From an uncultured Erysipelotrichaceae bacterium (GTDB taxonomy: Bacteria > Bacillota_I > Bacilli_A > RFN20 > CAG-288): 53,323 bases of DNA. The notes under the pieces were generated by a model. The model saw nothing but the letters and a program-made list of their open reading frames with translations, was not told the origin of the DNA and searched no databases. Where the stretch lies: contig CACYCE010000017.1 of the NCBI GenBank assembly GCA_902772915.1, forward strand, positions 1-53,323. The letters are read 5' to 3'. The position numbers and the translations under genes are program-made. Shown piece by piece: positions 16,332 to 23,826 of the stretch (position 1 is the stretch's first letter; each line of letters opens with the position of its first letter).

Positions 16332-17917
16332 TCTAAAGTATAGATTATAGATTTACCCGTGACTTTCTCTGGGATTTTTATATTCAAATATTTTAAAAGC
16401 GTAGGTAAGAAATCAGAGATATCAGAATTTTCTTTCAGTCTAATCTTCTCATCGTCAATGACAAAAGGTACTTTATTAGTCAATTTCACAGTATAAAAAT
16501 TCTCACCTGCAGGAATTATTGTTTCTCCTAAAGAATTAGAAGAAACGAGAATGAATTTATAATCGTTAGATTTGCAAAAATCCACTAATTTACCTACGCA
16601 TTCATCAGCAACTTCCACGCCTTTAATAGAACTGTTAATTTCTCCGCAGTGAGCTAAAGTATCTAAACAAGCAAATTCAATAAAACCCACTTCGTAATTT
16701 TCTGATTTTATTTTAGATAAAAACAATTCAGTCATTTCTCTAGTTTTTAATTCAGGAATCAAATTGTATGTTAGAGTTTTTTTCGATTCTAAAATAAGAG
16801 GGTGGACTCGGTGATTCAATTTCTTTTGACCATTGAAATCATAGAGCAATCTATCCTTTTTTAAAGTCTCGGTACAAGCGAGAATTTTACGATATTTTCT
16901 CGATAAAATGTCGTAAATAGTATTCTCGATTTCATCGTCTTCAAACGCTGTTAAAAGTTTAGTATAAGAAGGATATTCAATTAATGATGCTCCTATTAAA
17001 TTTTCATATTTATTAATAGTAAAATCTTTAGCTCTTTCTCTAAATCCATCGTATGTATTTCTTAAATAATTAAAATAATCAGGATTACAGATTAATGTTG
17101 CTAACTTAGAAATATTATTGTAATTGTAATTTAAAAAAACTATTGAATCATCTTCTTCAATTCTAGAATCAAGAGTAGAATCATAAGCAGGAATAATATA
17201 AGAATCATCAACTTCGATTCCTTCTTTTTCCATTCTAGAATATTCACTGATGATGTAATCTTTAGGGTTAGAATAAGAAACCCCAGAATTATTCACAATA
17301 GATTCGTATGTTTTATAAACCCTATAAAAAGAAGGGGTAGTATCGTAAACATAATATTTGCCACAGATTGAAGCAATATTTCCTAAACCTTCAGATTTAA
17401 ATCTAGTTAAAAGTTTTTGAATGGAACCTAAGCCGTCCTTTTTTGAACCTTCAGAGCCATCTAAAATTATATTAAATAAAACTTGATTTCCGCTTAAGCC
17501 GTACATTCTACACATTCTTATAAAAGCTATAACATGGGAGAATGAAGCGTTATTTTCAACATCGGAAATAGAGACTACTACATGTAATTTTGAATAATTA
17601 TTAGCTGCGTTTCTAATAACTTTTTTAAATACTTTGTTATTGAAAAAAGAACCATTGTTAATTCTATCGTCGATTTTTTTAGAAACATCACCTATCTTTC
17701 TTCCTGTTCCTAAAACCAAATGCCCTGAAGAAGATGAACAATTTTCATCAAAAGAAAAGCCTAGAGAAGAAGGAGAACAATCTAATACTGTAAAATGGTT
17801 GCGAGAAAAAAGAGAATCTATATTAATCTTTTTAGCTTGGTTTAAAGGGTTGTTAAAATTTTCTCTTTTAATTCCATAACCATCTAAGATACAAAGAATA
17901 AACTTTTTCTTTTCCAT
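16328..17917 (-). CDS. iPGM-like protein, key catalytic residues lost
   Basis: A 529-residue protein collinear with cofactor-independent phosphoglycerate mutase. LDGYG keeps the first metal Asp (D12) and SSSSGH (61-66) keeps the phosphoserine region. DTLAHCG keeps one Asp/His pair. But the GGVHSH motif reads VENNASFSH, DGRD reads DGSE, GRYYAMDRD reads GKYYVYDTT, the ADHGN motif reads SNSLG, and HTxNPVP reads KLTNKVP, so metal and substrate ligands are missing. It is therefore likely a pseudoenzyme or has a new substrate. It starts 2 bases after the LemA-like gene, in one operon. Confidence 0.75.
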   Translation of the reverse strand: MEKKKFILCILDGYGIKRENFNNPLNQAKKINIDSLFSRNHFTVLDCSPSSLGFSFDENCSSSSGHLVLGTGRKIGDVSKKIDDRINNGSFFNNKVFKKVIRNAANNYSKLHVVVSISDVENNASFSHVIAFIRMCRMYGLSGNQVLFNIILDGSEGSKKDGLGSIQKLLTRFKSEGLGNIASICGKYYVYDTTPSFYRVYKTYESIVNNSGVSYSNPKDYIISEYSRMEKEGIEVDDSYIIPAYDSTLDSRIEEDDSIVFLNYNYNNISKLATLICNPDYFNYLRNTYDGFRERAKDFTINKYENLIGASLIEYPSYTKLLTAFEDDEIENTIYDILSRKYRKILACTETLKKDRLLYDFNGQKKLNHRVHPLILESKKTLTYNLIPELKTREMTELFLSKIKSENYEVGFIEFACLDTLAHCGEINSSIKGVEVADECVGKLVDFCKSNDYKFILVSSNSLGETIIPAGENFYTVKLTNKVPFVIDDEKIRLKENSDISDFLPTLLKYLNIKIPEKVTGKSIIYTLD

Positions 17918-17919
17918 AT

Positions 17920-18468
17920 TTAGAATAATATTGCGTCGGAATTTTTATCTTTGGCAATTTTTGCAATTAATTTAGCAAATAAAGAATGGCGGAAAGCGTT
18001 ATATTGAGCTGCTAATTTATTATATTTAGCGTATTTTTCAGCTGAGACTTCGTGGAAATGATGAAATTCTTCAGCGACTTCTTTAGAGATGTATTTGCCA
18101 TATTTTCTATCTTCTCTATGGATTTTAGCGATGAAGAATGAAGAATAATCAACCATATTTTTGTAGTGAGCTCTTTGATCCATATCTAAAGATCTGATAT
18201 CTTCTACACCTTTAGCGATAGTATCGCGAGCCTCTGAATCAAAATTATAACCATGTCGATCTAATTCATCGATAGCAGCGAGAACTTTCTTTCCTCTTTC
18301 CACTTCAAATTCACATAAAGCATATAACTCAGCTTCTAATTTAGGAGCTTTTCTTTTAGAAATAAAATACATAATCGTTCCAATAATTGCGTACATTACA
18401 ATAATTCCAGCTAATACTGAAACGATGATTACGATAGTCTGCCAAGTTATTCCTGCGAAAATTTTCAT
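17920..18468 (-). CDS. LemA-like membrane-anchored protein
   Basis: A 182-residue protein with one N-terminal membrane helix (about 10-37) and a long charged helical domain. The C-terminal KYNKLAAQYNAFRHSLFAKL resembles the YNxxVxxYN end of LemA proteins. ATG at 18468 is chosen because a TATATT -10 box lies six bases upstream; the longer frame start overlaps the promoter. It leads an operon with the iPGM-like gene. The role of LemA proteins is poorly known. Confidence 0.6.
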   Translation of the reverse strand: MKIFAGITWQTIVIIVSVLAGIIVMYAIIGTIMYFISKRKAPKLEAELYALCEFEVERGKKVLAAIDELDRHGYNFDSEARDTIAKGVEDIRSLDMDQRAHYKNMVDYSSFFIAKIHREDRKYGKYISKEVAEEFHHFHEVSAEKYAKYNKLAAQYNAFRHSLFAKLIAKIAKDKNSDAILF

Positions 18469-18474
18469 ACTAAT

Positions 18475-18480
18475 AATATA
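18475..18480 (-). promoter_or_regulatory. Leaderless -10 box of the LemA-like operon
   Basis: TATATT on the minus strand, six bases before ATG (18466-18468). No Shine-Dalgarno. Back to back with the ispD promoter. Confidence 0.55.
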
Positions 18481-18515
18481 ATACATATTTTAATAAAATA
18501 TGAAATTAAACAATG

Positions 18516-18521
18516 TATAAT
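18516..18521 (+). promoter_or_regulatory. Leaderless -10 box of the IspD-like gene
   Basis: TATAAT followed by six bases and ATG at 18528. The ATG at 18513 overlaps this box, so it is not the start. Confidence 0.65.
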
Positions 18522-18527
18522 TTAATT

Positions 18528-19214
18528 ATGAATATCAGTCTAATTCCTATTTCCGGTTCGGGAAATAGATTACTAAAGATCATTAAGATGAAAAAACAAT
18601 TTTTCTTGCTGGACAAGAAGAACGAAATGTTCATCATCACTTTAAATAACTTTGTAAATAATCCTCTTTTTGATAAATCAGTTTTAATCATCGATAAAGA
18701 TGATGAAATTAAAGTCCAAAAAATTCTCTCTAAACACAATTTATCTTCTAAAGTTGAATTGACTTACGGAGGTAAAAGTAGAGAAGAATCAGTCTACAAT
18801 GGGTTAAAATACATCGACTCTAAATATCATAAAGAGAATCCTAAAGTCTTCATACACGATGGTGATAGACCGTTCATCTCTAGTGAATTGATATACGAAT
18901 TAAATGAAAAAGCTTTAAAAGGGACTATAACCATTCCCGGTATCAAGGTCAAAGAATCAATCTACGATATCAAAGAAGGTAAATATATAAATAGAGAAAA
19001 TCTCGTAAGAGTTCAAACCCCGCAAGTAGCTTACTTAAATGATTTTATTTTTGCTTTCAATAGTGCTACTAACTTAAATTTGTTTACCGATGAAGGTGGA
19101 ATATTCAAAAATGCATCTTTAAAAGTTAAAATAATAAACGGGGATGAAAAAAATATCAAAATCTCAACCTCTCAAGATTTAGAAAGTGGTATTAAATATA
19201 TAAATGAAAAATAA
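18528..19214 (+). CDS. ispD: IspD-like cytidylyltransferase
   Basis: A 228-residue nucleotidyltransferase. IspD-type motifs: IPISGSGNRL (CTP-binding loop), KKQFFLL, GGKSREESVYNGL, VFIHDGDRPFIS, RVQTPQVA, FTDEGG and INGDEKNIKISTSQDLE. This fits 2-C-methyl-D-erythritol 4-phosphate cytidylyltransferase, but the related ribitol-5-phosphate enzyme TarI cannot be excluded. The usual DT of the DTI motif reads ES. The start at 18528 aligns with family N-termini and follows a leaderless promoter. It overlaps the S1 gene by 11 bases. Confidence 0.75.
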   Translation: MNISLIPISGSGNRLLKIIKMKKQFFLLDKKNEMFIITLNNFVNNPLFDKSVLIIDKDDEIKVQKILSKHNLSSKVELTYGGKSREESVYNGLKYIDSKYHKENPKVFIHDGDRPFISSELIYELNEKALKGTITIPGIKVKESIYDIKEGKYINRENLVRVQTPQVAYLNDFIFAFNSATNLNLFTDEGGIFKNASLKVKIINGDEKNIKISTSQDLESGIKYINEK

Positions 19215-19617
19215 TCATTTAATTCAGTTTAAAATCGGAGATAAGGTCAAAGTTAAAATCACTTCCATAGTAGCTTATGGAGCTTTTTGTGAACTATTAG
19301 AAGGTGGAAGTGGATTGATTCACATATCTGAGATTGCTGATAATTATATTTCTGATATTTCTTTATACCTCCCGTTAAATTCCATTCACGAAGTTACTAT
19401 TACCGCTCTAGGTAATAAACCTTACACTTACGCTTTATCATTAAAAGGTGGAGACTCTTCTTCTCGCCGTCCTCGTCAAAACATTCAAAAAGCTAAAAAG
19501 CCTTTAGGGAGAAAAGAATCTAACAAAGAAGAATTAGATGCTTATCCTTTTACAAATATCGGGTCATTGTTAGATGAGATGATTGATAAAGAATACACTA
19601 GGTTTAAATCCAATTAA
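19204..19617 (+). CDS. S1 RNA-binding domain protein (YugI/GSP13-like)
   Basis: A 137-residue protein with one N-terminal S1 domain (about 7-75): GDKVKVKITSIVAYGAFCEL and GLIHISEIADNYISD. A basic linker (SSRRPRQNIQKAKK) and an acidic C-terminus follow. It resembles general stress protein 13 (YugI) of Bacillus, whose gene lies near pgi, as here. Such proteins bind ribosomes or RNA. Translation is probably coupled to ispD through the 11-base overlap. Confidence 0.8.
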   Translation: MKNNHLIQFKIGDKVKVKITSIVAYGAFCELLEGGSGLIHISEIADNYISDISLYLPLNSIHEVTITALGNKPYTYALSLKGGDSSSRRPRQNIQKAKKPLGRKESNKEELDAYPFTNIGSLLDEMIDKEYTRFKSN

Positions 19618-19659
19618 TTATTGGAATTAAAATATAAATTGTACATAAGGAGAAAAAAC

Positions 19660-20946
19660 ATGGTCAAAGTACAAAATTATTCAAAAATTATTAAGAAGTT
19701 AGACTTTTCTGAAATTGAAAAGAGAAATGAAGAAATCTGCTCTACTATCGATAACAGATCAGGAGCAGGAAATGATTTCTTAGGTTGGTTAGATTACGCT
19801 TCTAAATTACCTCAAGGAGAAATCGAGAGAATTAAAAAGACCGCTCAAAGAATCAGAAAGAACTACAAAGCTCTTGCTGTAGTTGGTATTGGTGGATCTT
19901 ATTTAGGTGCTAGAGCCGCCATTGAAGCTTTGAACGGTTTATATCCTTCTGATAAGTTTAAAATTGTGTTCTTAGGTGATACTTTATCTTCTACCTACAC
20001 CGCCCAAGCCTTAAAATTCTTAAAAGGTAAAAAATTCGCTATCAATGTCATTTCTAAATCTGGTACTACTACTGAACCTGCTGTAGCATTTAGATTATTA
20101 AAAGAAATGCTAGAAAAGAAATATGGTCACGAATATCTAAAAGAAGCGATTGTCGCCACTACCGATAGAGCAAGAGGGGCTTTAAAGGCTGAAGCTGATG
20201 CTGAAGGTTATGAACAGTTTGTCATTCCTGATGATGTCGGTGGAAGATATTCAGTTATCACTCCTGTTGGATTGTTACCTATGGCTTGTGCCGGTATTGA
20301 TATCGAAAAATTCTTAGCCGGTGTCAAAGATGGTGAAAAAGAATATTCTAACCACAACTGGAAAGAAAATCCCGCTTACAAATATGCCGCAACTAGATAC
20401 TTATTAAATAAACAAGGGTACCCTGTTGAAATGTTTGTTACTTACGAACCTCACTTTGCTATGATTGGCGAATGGTTAAAGCAATTATTTGGTGAATCTG
20501 AAGGTAAAGATGGCAAAGGATTATTACCTGCTTCTGTCACTTTCACTACCGACTTACACTCCATGGGTCAATTTATCCAACAAGGTAGCAAAGTATTATT
20601 CGAAACTATCATTATGCCTTCTTCCGCTCAAAAAGATTTGAAAGTCGGCAATGATGATAAGAACTTAGATGGTTTAAATTATTTAGCGGGTAAGAAGCTC
20701 TCTTACATTAATAAGAAGGCTTTTGAAGGAACTTTAGATGCTCATGTCAATTCTGGTAATGTTCCTGCTAACGTCGTCTCCTTCAAGAAGATGGATGAAT
20801 ACAATTTAGGTAACTTAATGTATTTCTTCATGAGAACTTGCGCTTACACTGGTTACTTATTAGAAGTCAATCCTTTCAATCAACCTGGTGTTGAAATCTA
20901 CAAGCATAATATGTTTGTCTTGTTAGGTAAGCCCGGCGTTAAATAA
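19660..20946 (+). CDS. pgi: Glucose-6-phosphate isomerase
   Basis: A 428-residue PGI, which interconverts glucose-6-P and fructose-6-P in glycolysis. Seen: VVGIGGSYLGARAAIEAL, VISKSGTTTEPAVAFR (sugar phosphate loop), GGRYSVITPVGLLP, the catalytic Glu in LFGESEGKDGKG and QFIQQGSKVLFET. ATG at 19660 has AAGGAG seven bases upstream. Codon use is strongly biased, as in a highly expressed gene. A terminator follows. Confidence 0.96.
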   Translation: MVKVQNYSKIIKKLDFSEIEKRNEEICSTIDNRSGAGNDFLGWLDYASKLPQGEIERIKKTAQRIRKNYKALAVVGIGGSYLGARAAIEALNGLYPSDKFKIVFLGDTLSSTYTAQALKFLKGKKFAINVISKSGTTTEPAVAFRLLKEMLEKKYGHEYLKEAIVATTDRARGALKAEADAEGYEQFVIPDDVGGRYSVITPVGLLPMACAGIDIEKFLAGVKDGEKEYSNHNWKENPAYKYAATRYLLNKQGYPVEMFVTYEPHFAMIGEWLKQLFGESEGKDGKGLLPASVTFTTDLHSMGQFIQQGSKVLFETIIMPSSAQKDLKVGNDDKNLDGLNYLAGKKLSYINKKAFEGTLDAHVNSGNVPANVVSFKKMDEYNLGNLMYFFMRTCAYTGYLLEVNPFNQPGVEIYKHNMFVLLGKPGVK

Positions 20947-20964
20947 ACTGACAAATATCTAGGC

Positions 20965-20993
20965 AAAAGGTCGAGTCATCTTGACCTTTTTTT
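20965..20993 (+). terminator. Terminator of pgi
   Basis: AAAAGGTC (20965-20972) pairs with GACCTTTT (20983-20990) over a 10-base loop, and the T-run continues to 20993. The next promoter's TATAAT starts two bases later. Confidence 0.85.
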
Positions 20994-20994
20994 A

Positions 20995-21000
20995 TATAAT
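20995..21000 (+). promoter_or_regulatory. Leaderless -10 box of the GNAT gene
   Basis: TATAAT, six bases, then ATG at 21007; no Shine-Dalgarno. Directly joined to the pgi terminator. Confidence 0.65.
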
Positions 21001-21006
21001 AATTTC

Positions 21007-21495
21007 ATGAAATATTTACGTTGCACTCAAGAAGATCTCCCACAAGTATTAGAAATATACTCTCGAGCTAGGGATTTTATGAAAAAAACTAACAACCCTA
21101 ATCAATGGAGAGACAGCGAACCTAGTCTAAATTTGATTAAAAAGCACATTTCTATGAATAGGTTATATAAGTTAGTCGATTCTAAAAATAGAATCTTAAC
21201 TGTCTTCGCTTTAATCTACGGCGAAGATATTACTTATAAAAGAGTAGTCGGAGGTAAATGGATTTCGTCTTCTCCTTATGCAACTATCCATTCCATAGCC
21301 TCTTCTCATCTTATAAGCCATACTGGAAGAAGCGCAATTCTCCATTGTTTACAAGAAGTTAAACACATTAGAATCGACACTCATAAAGATAATAAAATCA
21401 TGCAAAACACCTTAAGAAAATTAGGTTTTATCAAAGTTGGTATCATCTACTTACTTAACGGAGAAGAGAGAATCGCTTTCGAAAAAATTATATAA
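21007..21495 (+). CDS. GNAT family N-acetyltransferase
   Basis: A 162-residue GNAT. The N-terminus (LRCTQEDLPQVLEIYSRAR) and the C-terminal IRIDTHKDNKIMQNTLRKLGFIKVGIIYL are typical (motif B, LGF after the NxxxxxxxxK segment). The central acetyl-CoA loop is weak: IASSHLISHTGRSAILH stands where RxxGxG/A is usual. Substrate unknown. It has its own leaderless promoter and is monocistronic. Confidence 0.7.
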   Translation: MKYLRCTQEDLPQVLEIYSRARDFMKKTNNPNQWRDSEPSLNLIKKHISMNRLYKLVDSKNRILTVFALIYGEDITYKRVVGGKWISSSPYATIHSIASSHLISHTGRSAILHCLQEVKHIRIDTHKDNKIMQNTLRKLGFIKVGIIYLLNGEERIAFEKII

Positions 21496-21608
21496 AATCC
21501 TTAAAATAATTTATTTCTGAATTACTGAATTTAGATAAATAAAAAACTTGATATTTCGTTTGCAACTATGATAAGATTTATAAGCATGTTTAAGGAGGAA
21601 GGAAATAT

Positions 21609-21836
21609 ATGTCTAGAACCTGTCCTGTTACCGGTAAGAAACCTATGTACGGAAATAATCGTTCACATTCGTTACGTGCCACTAGAAGAAGATGGAATGT
21701 CAACTTACAAAAAACTACTATAGTTGTCGATGGAAAGAAGGTTACTCTTCGTTTATCCACTTCTGCTTTACGTACATTGAGAAAAGGCAACAAGTCCAAA
21801 AAGTCTAAAAAGACTCAAGAAGCTGTCGCTGCCTAA
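21609..21836 (+). CDS. rpmB: 50S ribosomal protein L28
   Basis: A 75-residue L28: SRTCPVTGKKPMYGNNRSHS, then RRRWNVNLQKTTIVVDGKK and RLSTSALRTLRKG. The lysine-rich tail is normal for the family. It keeps only one of the zinc-finger cysteines, i.e. the Cys-minus form. AAGGAGG lies 10 bases before ATG. In Bacillus rpmB follows thiN and spoVM; here it lies next to the ThiN-like end of the same string on the opposite strand. Confidence 0.95.
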   Translation: MSRTCPVTGKKPMYGNNRSHSLRATRRRWNVNLQKTTIVVDGKKVTLRLSTSALRTLRKGNKSKKSKKTQEAVAA

Positions 21837-21855
21837 TTAAATAACTTACGCAATT

Positions 21856-21884
21856 AAAAATGAGGCTTGTTAGCCTCTTTTTTT
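21856..21884. terminator. Bidirectional terminator between convergent genes
   Basis: GAGGCT (21862-21867) and AGCCTC (21872-21877) form a stem with a 4-base loop. It is followed by a T-run on the plus strand and preceded by five As (a T-run on the minus strand), so it can serve both rpmB and the gene ending at 21890. Confidence 0.85.
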
Positions 21885-21889
21885 CTTTT

Positions 21890-22540
21890 CTAATATCGAC
21901 CTAGAATAGCGTTGATAAGAACTAATAACATATTAACCATATGTACGCACAAAGTTCCCCATTCGATGATACCTAGAGGATTAACCCTCTTTCTTATATA
22001 TTGAATTTTCCCATCTTCTTCAACTTTATCTAACTTAGCCCAATCTTTTAACTGAGGATTGAAGACAAAAAGCAACAAAATTAAGCCGAATACGCCAAAG
22101 ACTAATAAAACAGAAGGGATATATAAAGGATATCTATCGACTTCATTGAAATAAGGAATTGCAGTTAAGGTATTACCAAATATTGTTGTACTAATCATAA
22201 TAGCTGCAAAAATAATATGAATTCTAGGTGAGTCAAGAAGTGTATAACAATAAACCACTATGATACTAACTTGACTGATTAAAAGAAGAATCATCGAAGA
22301 AATGAATACTGGGGAACTATATAAAGAGAAAAAATCTATATAAACTACATCACAAAAAAGTGAAAAAGCCAACGTTACAACTGTAAAGATATATCTTTCT
22401 ATTTGGGTAGTAGGTATTTCGCAAGGGAAAAAGGCTAAATGAGAATACTTTTCCATCTTCTTTCTATAGGAAAAGAAAGGAAAAACGATAATAGTAAGTC
22501 CAAAGAATAGAGCTAACGCACTAAAAATTATTTCCTTCAT
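21890..22540 (-). CDS. Hypothetical membrane protein, about six helices
   Basis: A 216-residue integral membrane protein. Hydrophobic segments lie near 4-24, 52-75, 80-100, 108-130, 142-160 and 192-213. A cytosolic KDWAKLDKVEEDGKIQYIRKR lies before the last helix. No known family recognised. It overlaps the ThiN-like gene by 20 bases, so it is the last gene of the gmk-to-thiN-type string. Confidence 0.65.
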   Translation of the reverse strand: MKEIIFSALALFFGLTIIVFPFFSYRKKMEKYSHLAFFPCEIPTTQIERYIFTVVTLAFSLFCDVVYIDFFSLYSSPVFISSMILLLISQVSIIVVYCYTLLDSPRIHIIFAAIMISTTIFGNTLTAIPYFNEVDRYPLYIPSVLLVFGVFGLILLLFVFNPQLKDWAKLDKVEEDGKIQYIRKRVNPLGIIEWGTLCVHMVNMLLVLINAILGRY

Positions 22541-23156
22541 CTTTAACAGTGGCCAAAGATAGCAACACTCCTCCTTTATTCACTTTCAAAACCGCAACTC
22601 TCTCTAAAATATTAAAATCTAAAGGCGTTATATCAAAAAAAGATATTTTTACATTTTTAATAGGCTTAGATACATGTTCTATAGAGATATTAGCTTCAGG
22701 AAATCCTATAACTGAAAAATAATTATATTCTTGTTTATTAATAATGTGGACTCCTTCTTGATAGTAGTTAATTTGATTGTCATCATCTTGGAAAGAAACT
22801 TTACCTTTATATTCTTTCAAAAGAGATAGTATCAATCTGAATCTCTCTAATTTATCATTAAATTTATCCAAAATAACTATCTCTTCGCTGCCGCGAGAAA
22901 TCAAAAATTTAATAATTTTATCGATAGATTTACCATCGCCAACATCCTCATATTTCATGATTTTATCTTTAGGAATAAACGACAATAAATCATTTAAATC
23001 CACGGAATTAAACGAGGAAATTGCCATTGCTAGTCTTATATTTAAACTCTTAGCAACAAAAATCCCTTCATCCAATCCGATGACTTCCGCGTCCGGATGT
23101 AATTTCGACAATAAGGATAAAGAAGCATTCTTAGTTACCAACAAAGTCTTTTTCAT
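22521..23156 (-). CDS. Thiamine pyrophosphokinase-like protein, motifs eroded
   Basis: A 211-residue protein at the thiN position of the Bacillus gene order, directly after rpe. The fold can be followed: GLDEG (27-31) stands where GxDGG is usual, SSFNSV (47-52) replaces GDFDSV, and DKLERF replaces GRLDH. Thus the metal-binding Asp pair and the substrate motif of thiamine pyrophosphokinase are lost. The ORF is intact and translationally linked (3-base gap from rpe). Probably a diverged protein without TPK activity; family assignment rests partly on synteny. Confidence 0.55.
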   Translation of the reverse strand: MKKTLLVTKNASLSLLSKLHPDAEVIGLDEGIFVAKSLNIRLAMAISSFNSVDLNDLLSFIPKDKIMKYEDVGDGKSIDKIIKFLISRGSEEIVILDKFNDKLERFRLILSLLKEYKGKVSFQDDDNQINYYQEGVHIINKQEYNYFSVIGFPEANISIEHVSKPIKNVKISFFDITPLDFNILERVAVLKVNKGGVLLSLATVKDEGNNF

Positions 23157-23159
23157 GTT

Positions 23160-23822
23160 CTATTTACCTTTGAGCATCTTTATAGCACCAGGTCTATATA
23201 AAGAAGAGAAGAAGAAGGAACCAGTTACCAACACGTCCGCTCCAGCTTTAACAACATCTTGACAAGTATCTTGGTTAATACCTCCATCAACTTCAATTAA
23301 AGTATTAAGATTATTTTCATCGATATACTTTCTTAAAATTCTAATTTTATCTAATGAAGAAGGAATGAAAGCTTGACCTGAAAAACCAGGTTCAACTGAC
23401 ATTACTAAAATTAAATCGAAATAATTCAAATAAGGTAAAACTTCTTCAACTGAAGTTCTTGGTTTAATGGAAATACCTACCTTAATTTTTTCAGACATAC
23501 CTCTAATTCTTTCGCAAGCCTTCAAGCAGTCCTCAACCGCCTCGTAATGGAAAGTAATTAAATCTGCCCCAGAATCGATGAATTTCTTTGCGTATTTGCA
23601 AGGATCTTCAATCATTAAATGAACATCGTTAAATAGGCCTTTGTCAGATAGAGCTTTAACAAAATCCGCACCAAAAGTAATATTAGGAGCAAAGTGCCCA
23701 TCGATTATATCGTAATGTAACCAGTCTGCGCCGGCATTCTTACAAGATTCAACTTCCGATTCCAATCTTCTTTTATCTGCAGATAATAAAGAAGGGGAAA
23801 CTAATATTTCTCTATTCTTCAT
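23160..23822 (-). CDS. rpe: Ribulose-phosphate 3-epimerase
   Basis: A 220-residue TIM-barrel epimerase of the pentose phosphate pathway. Motifs: VSPSLLSAD, WLHYDIIDGHFAPNITFG (metal His/Asp), VHLMIEDP, VMSVEPGFSGQAFI and IEVDGGI. ATG at 23822 is preferred over 23837 because GGA lies upstream of it and because the latter overlaps the kinase coding end without a binding site. Place between pknB and the ThiN-like gene is as in Bacillus, but rsgA is missing. Confidence 0.93.
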   Translation of the reverse strand: MKNREILVSPSLLSADKRRLESEVESCKNAGADWLHYDIIDGHFAPNITFGADFVKALSDKGLFNDVHLMIEDPCKYAKKFIDSGADLITFHYEAVEDCLKACERIRGMSEKIKVGISIKPRTSVEEVLPYLNYFDLILVMSVEPGFSGQAFIPSSLDKIRILRKYIDENNLNTLIEVDGGINQDTCQDVVKAGADVLVTGSFFFSSLYRPGAIKMLKGK

Positions 23823-23826
23823 AATT

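Noticed and set aside
18513-18527. Upstream in-frame ATGs giving MYN/MYY-type N-terminal extensions (also at 3762, 18486, 27721)
   Set aside because: These ATGs lie in -10 boxes or terminators, and the shorter starts fit family N-termini or signal peptides better.
21590-21799. Antisense open frame over rpmB
   Set aside because: It is a shadow of the ribosomal protein L28 gene with no start signals.
22541-23200. TPP riboswitch for the ThiN-like gene
   Set aside because: The gene follows rpe by 3 bases and no leader with TPP-riboswitch elements exists.
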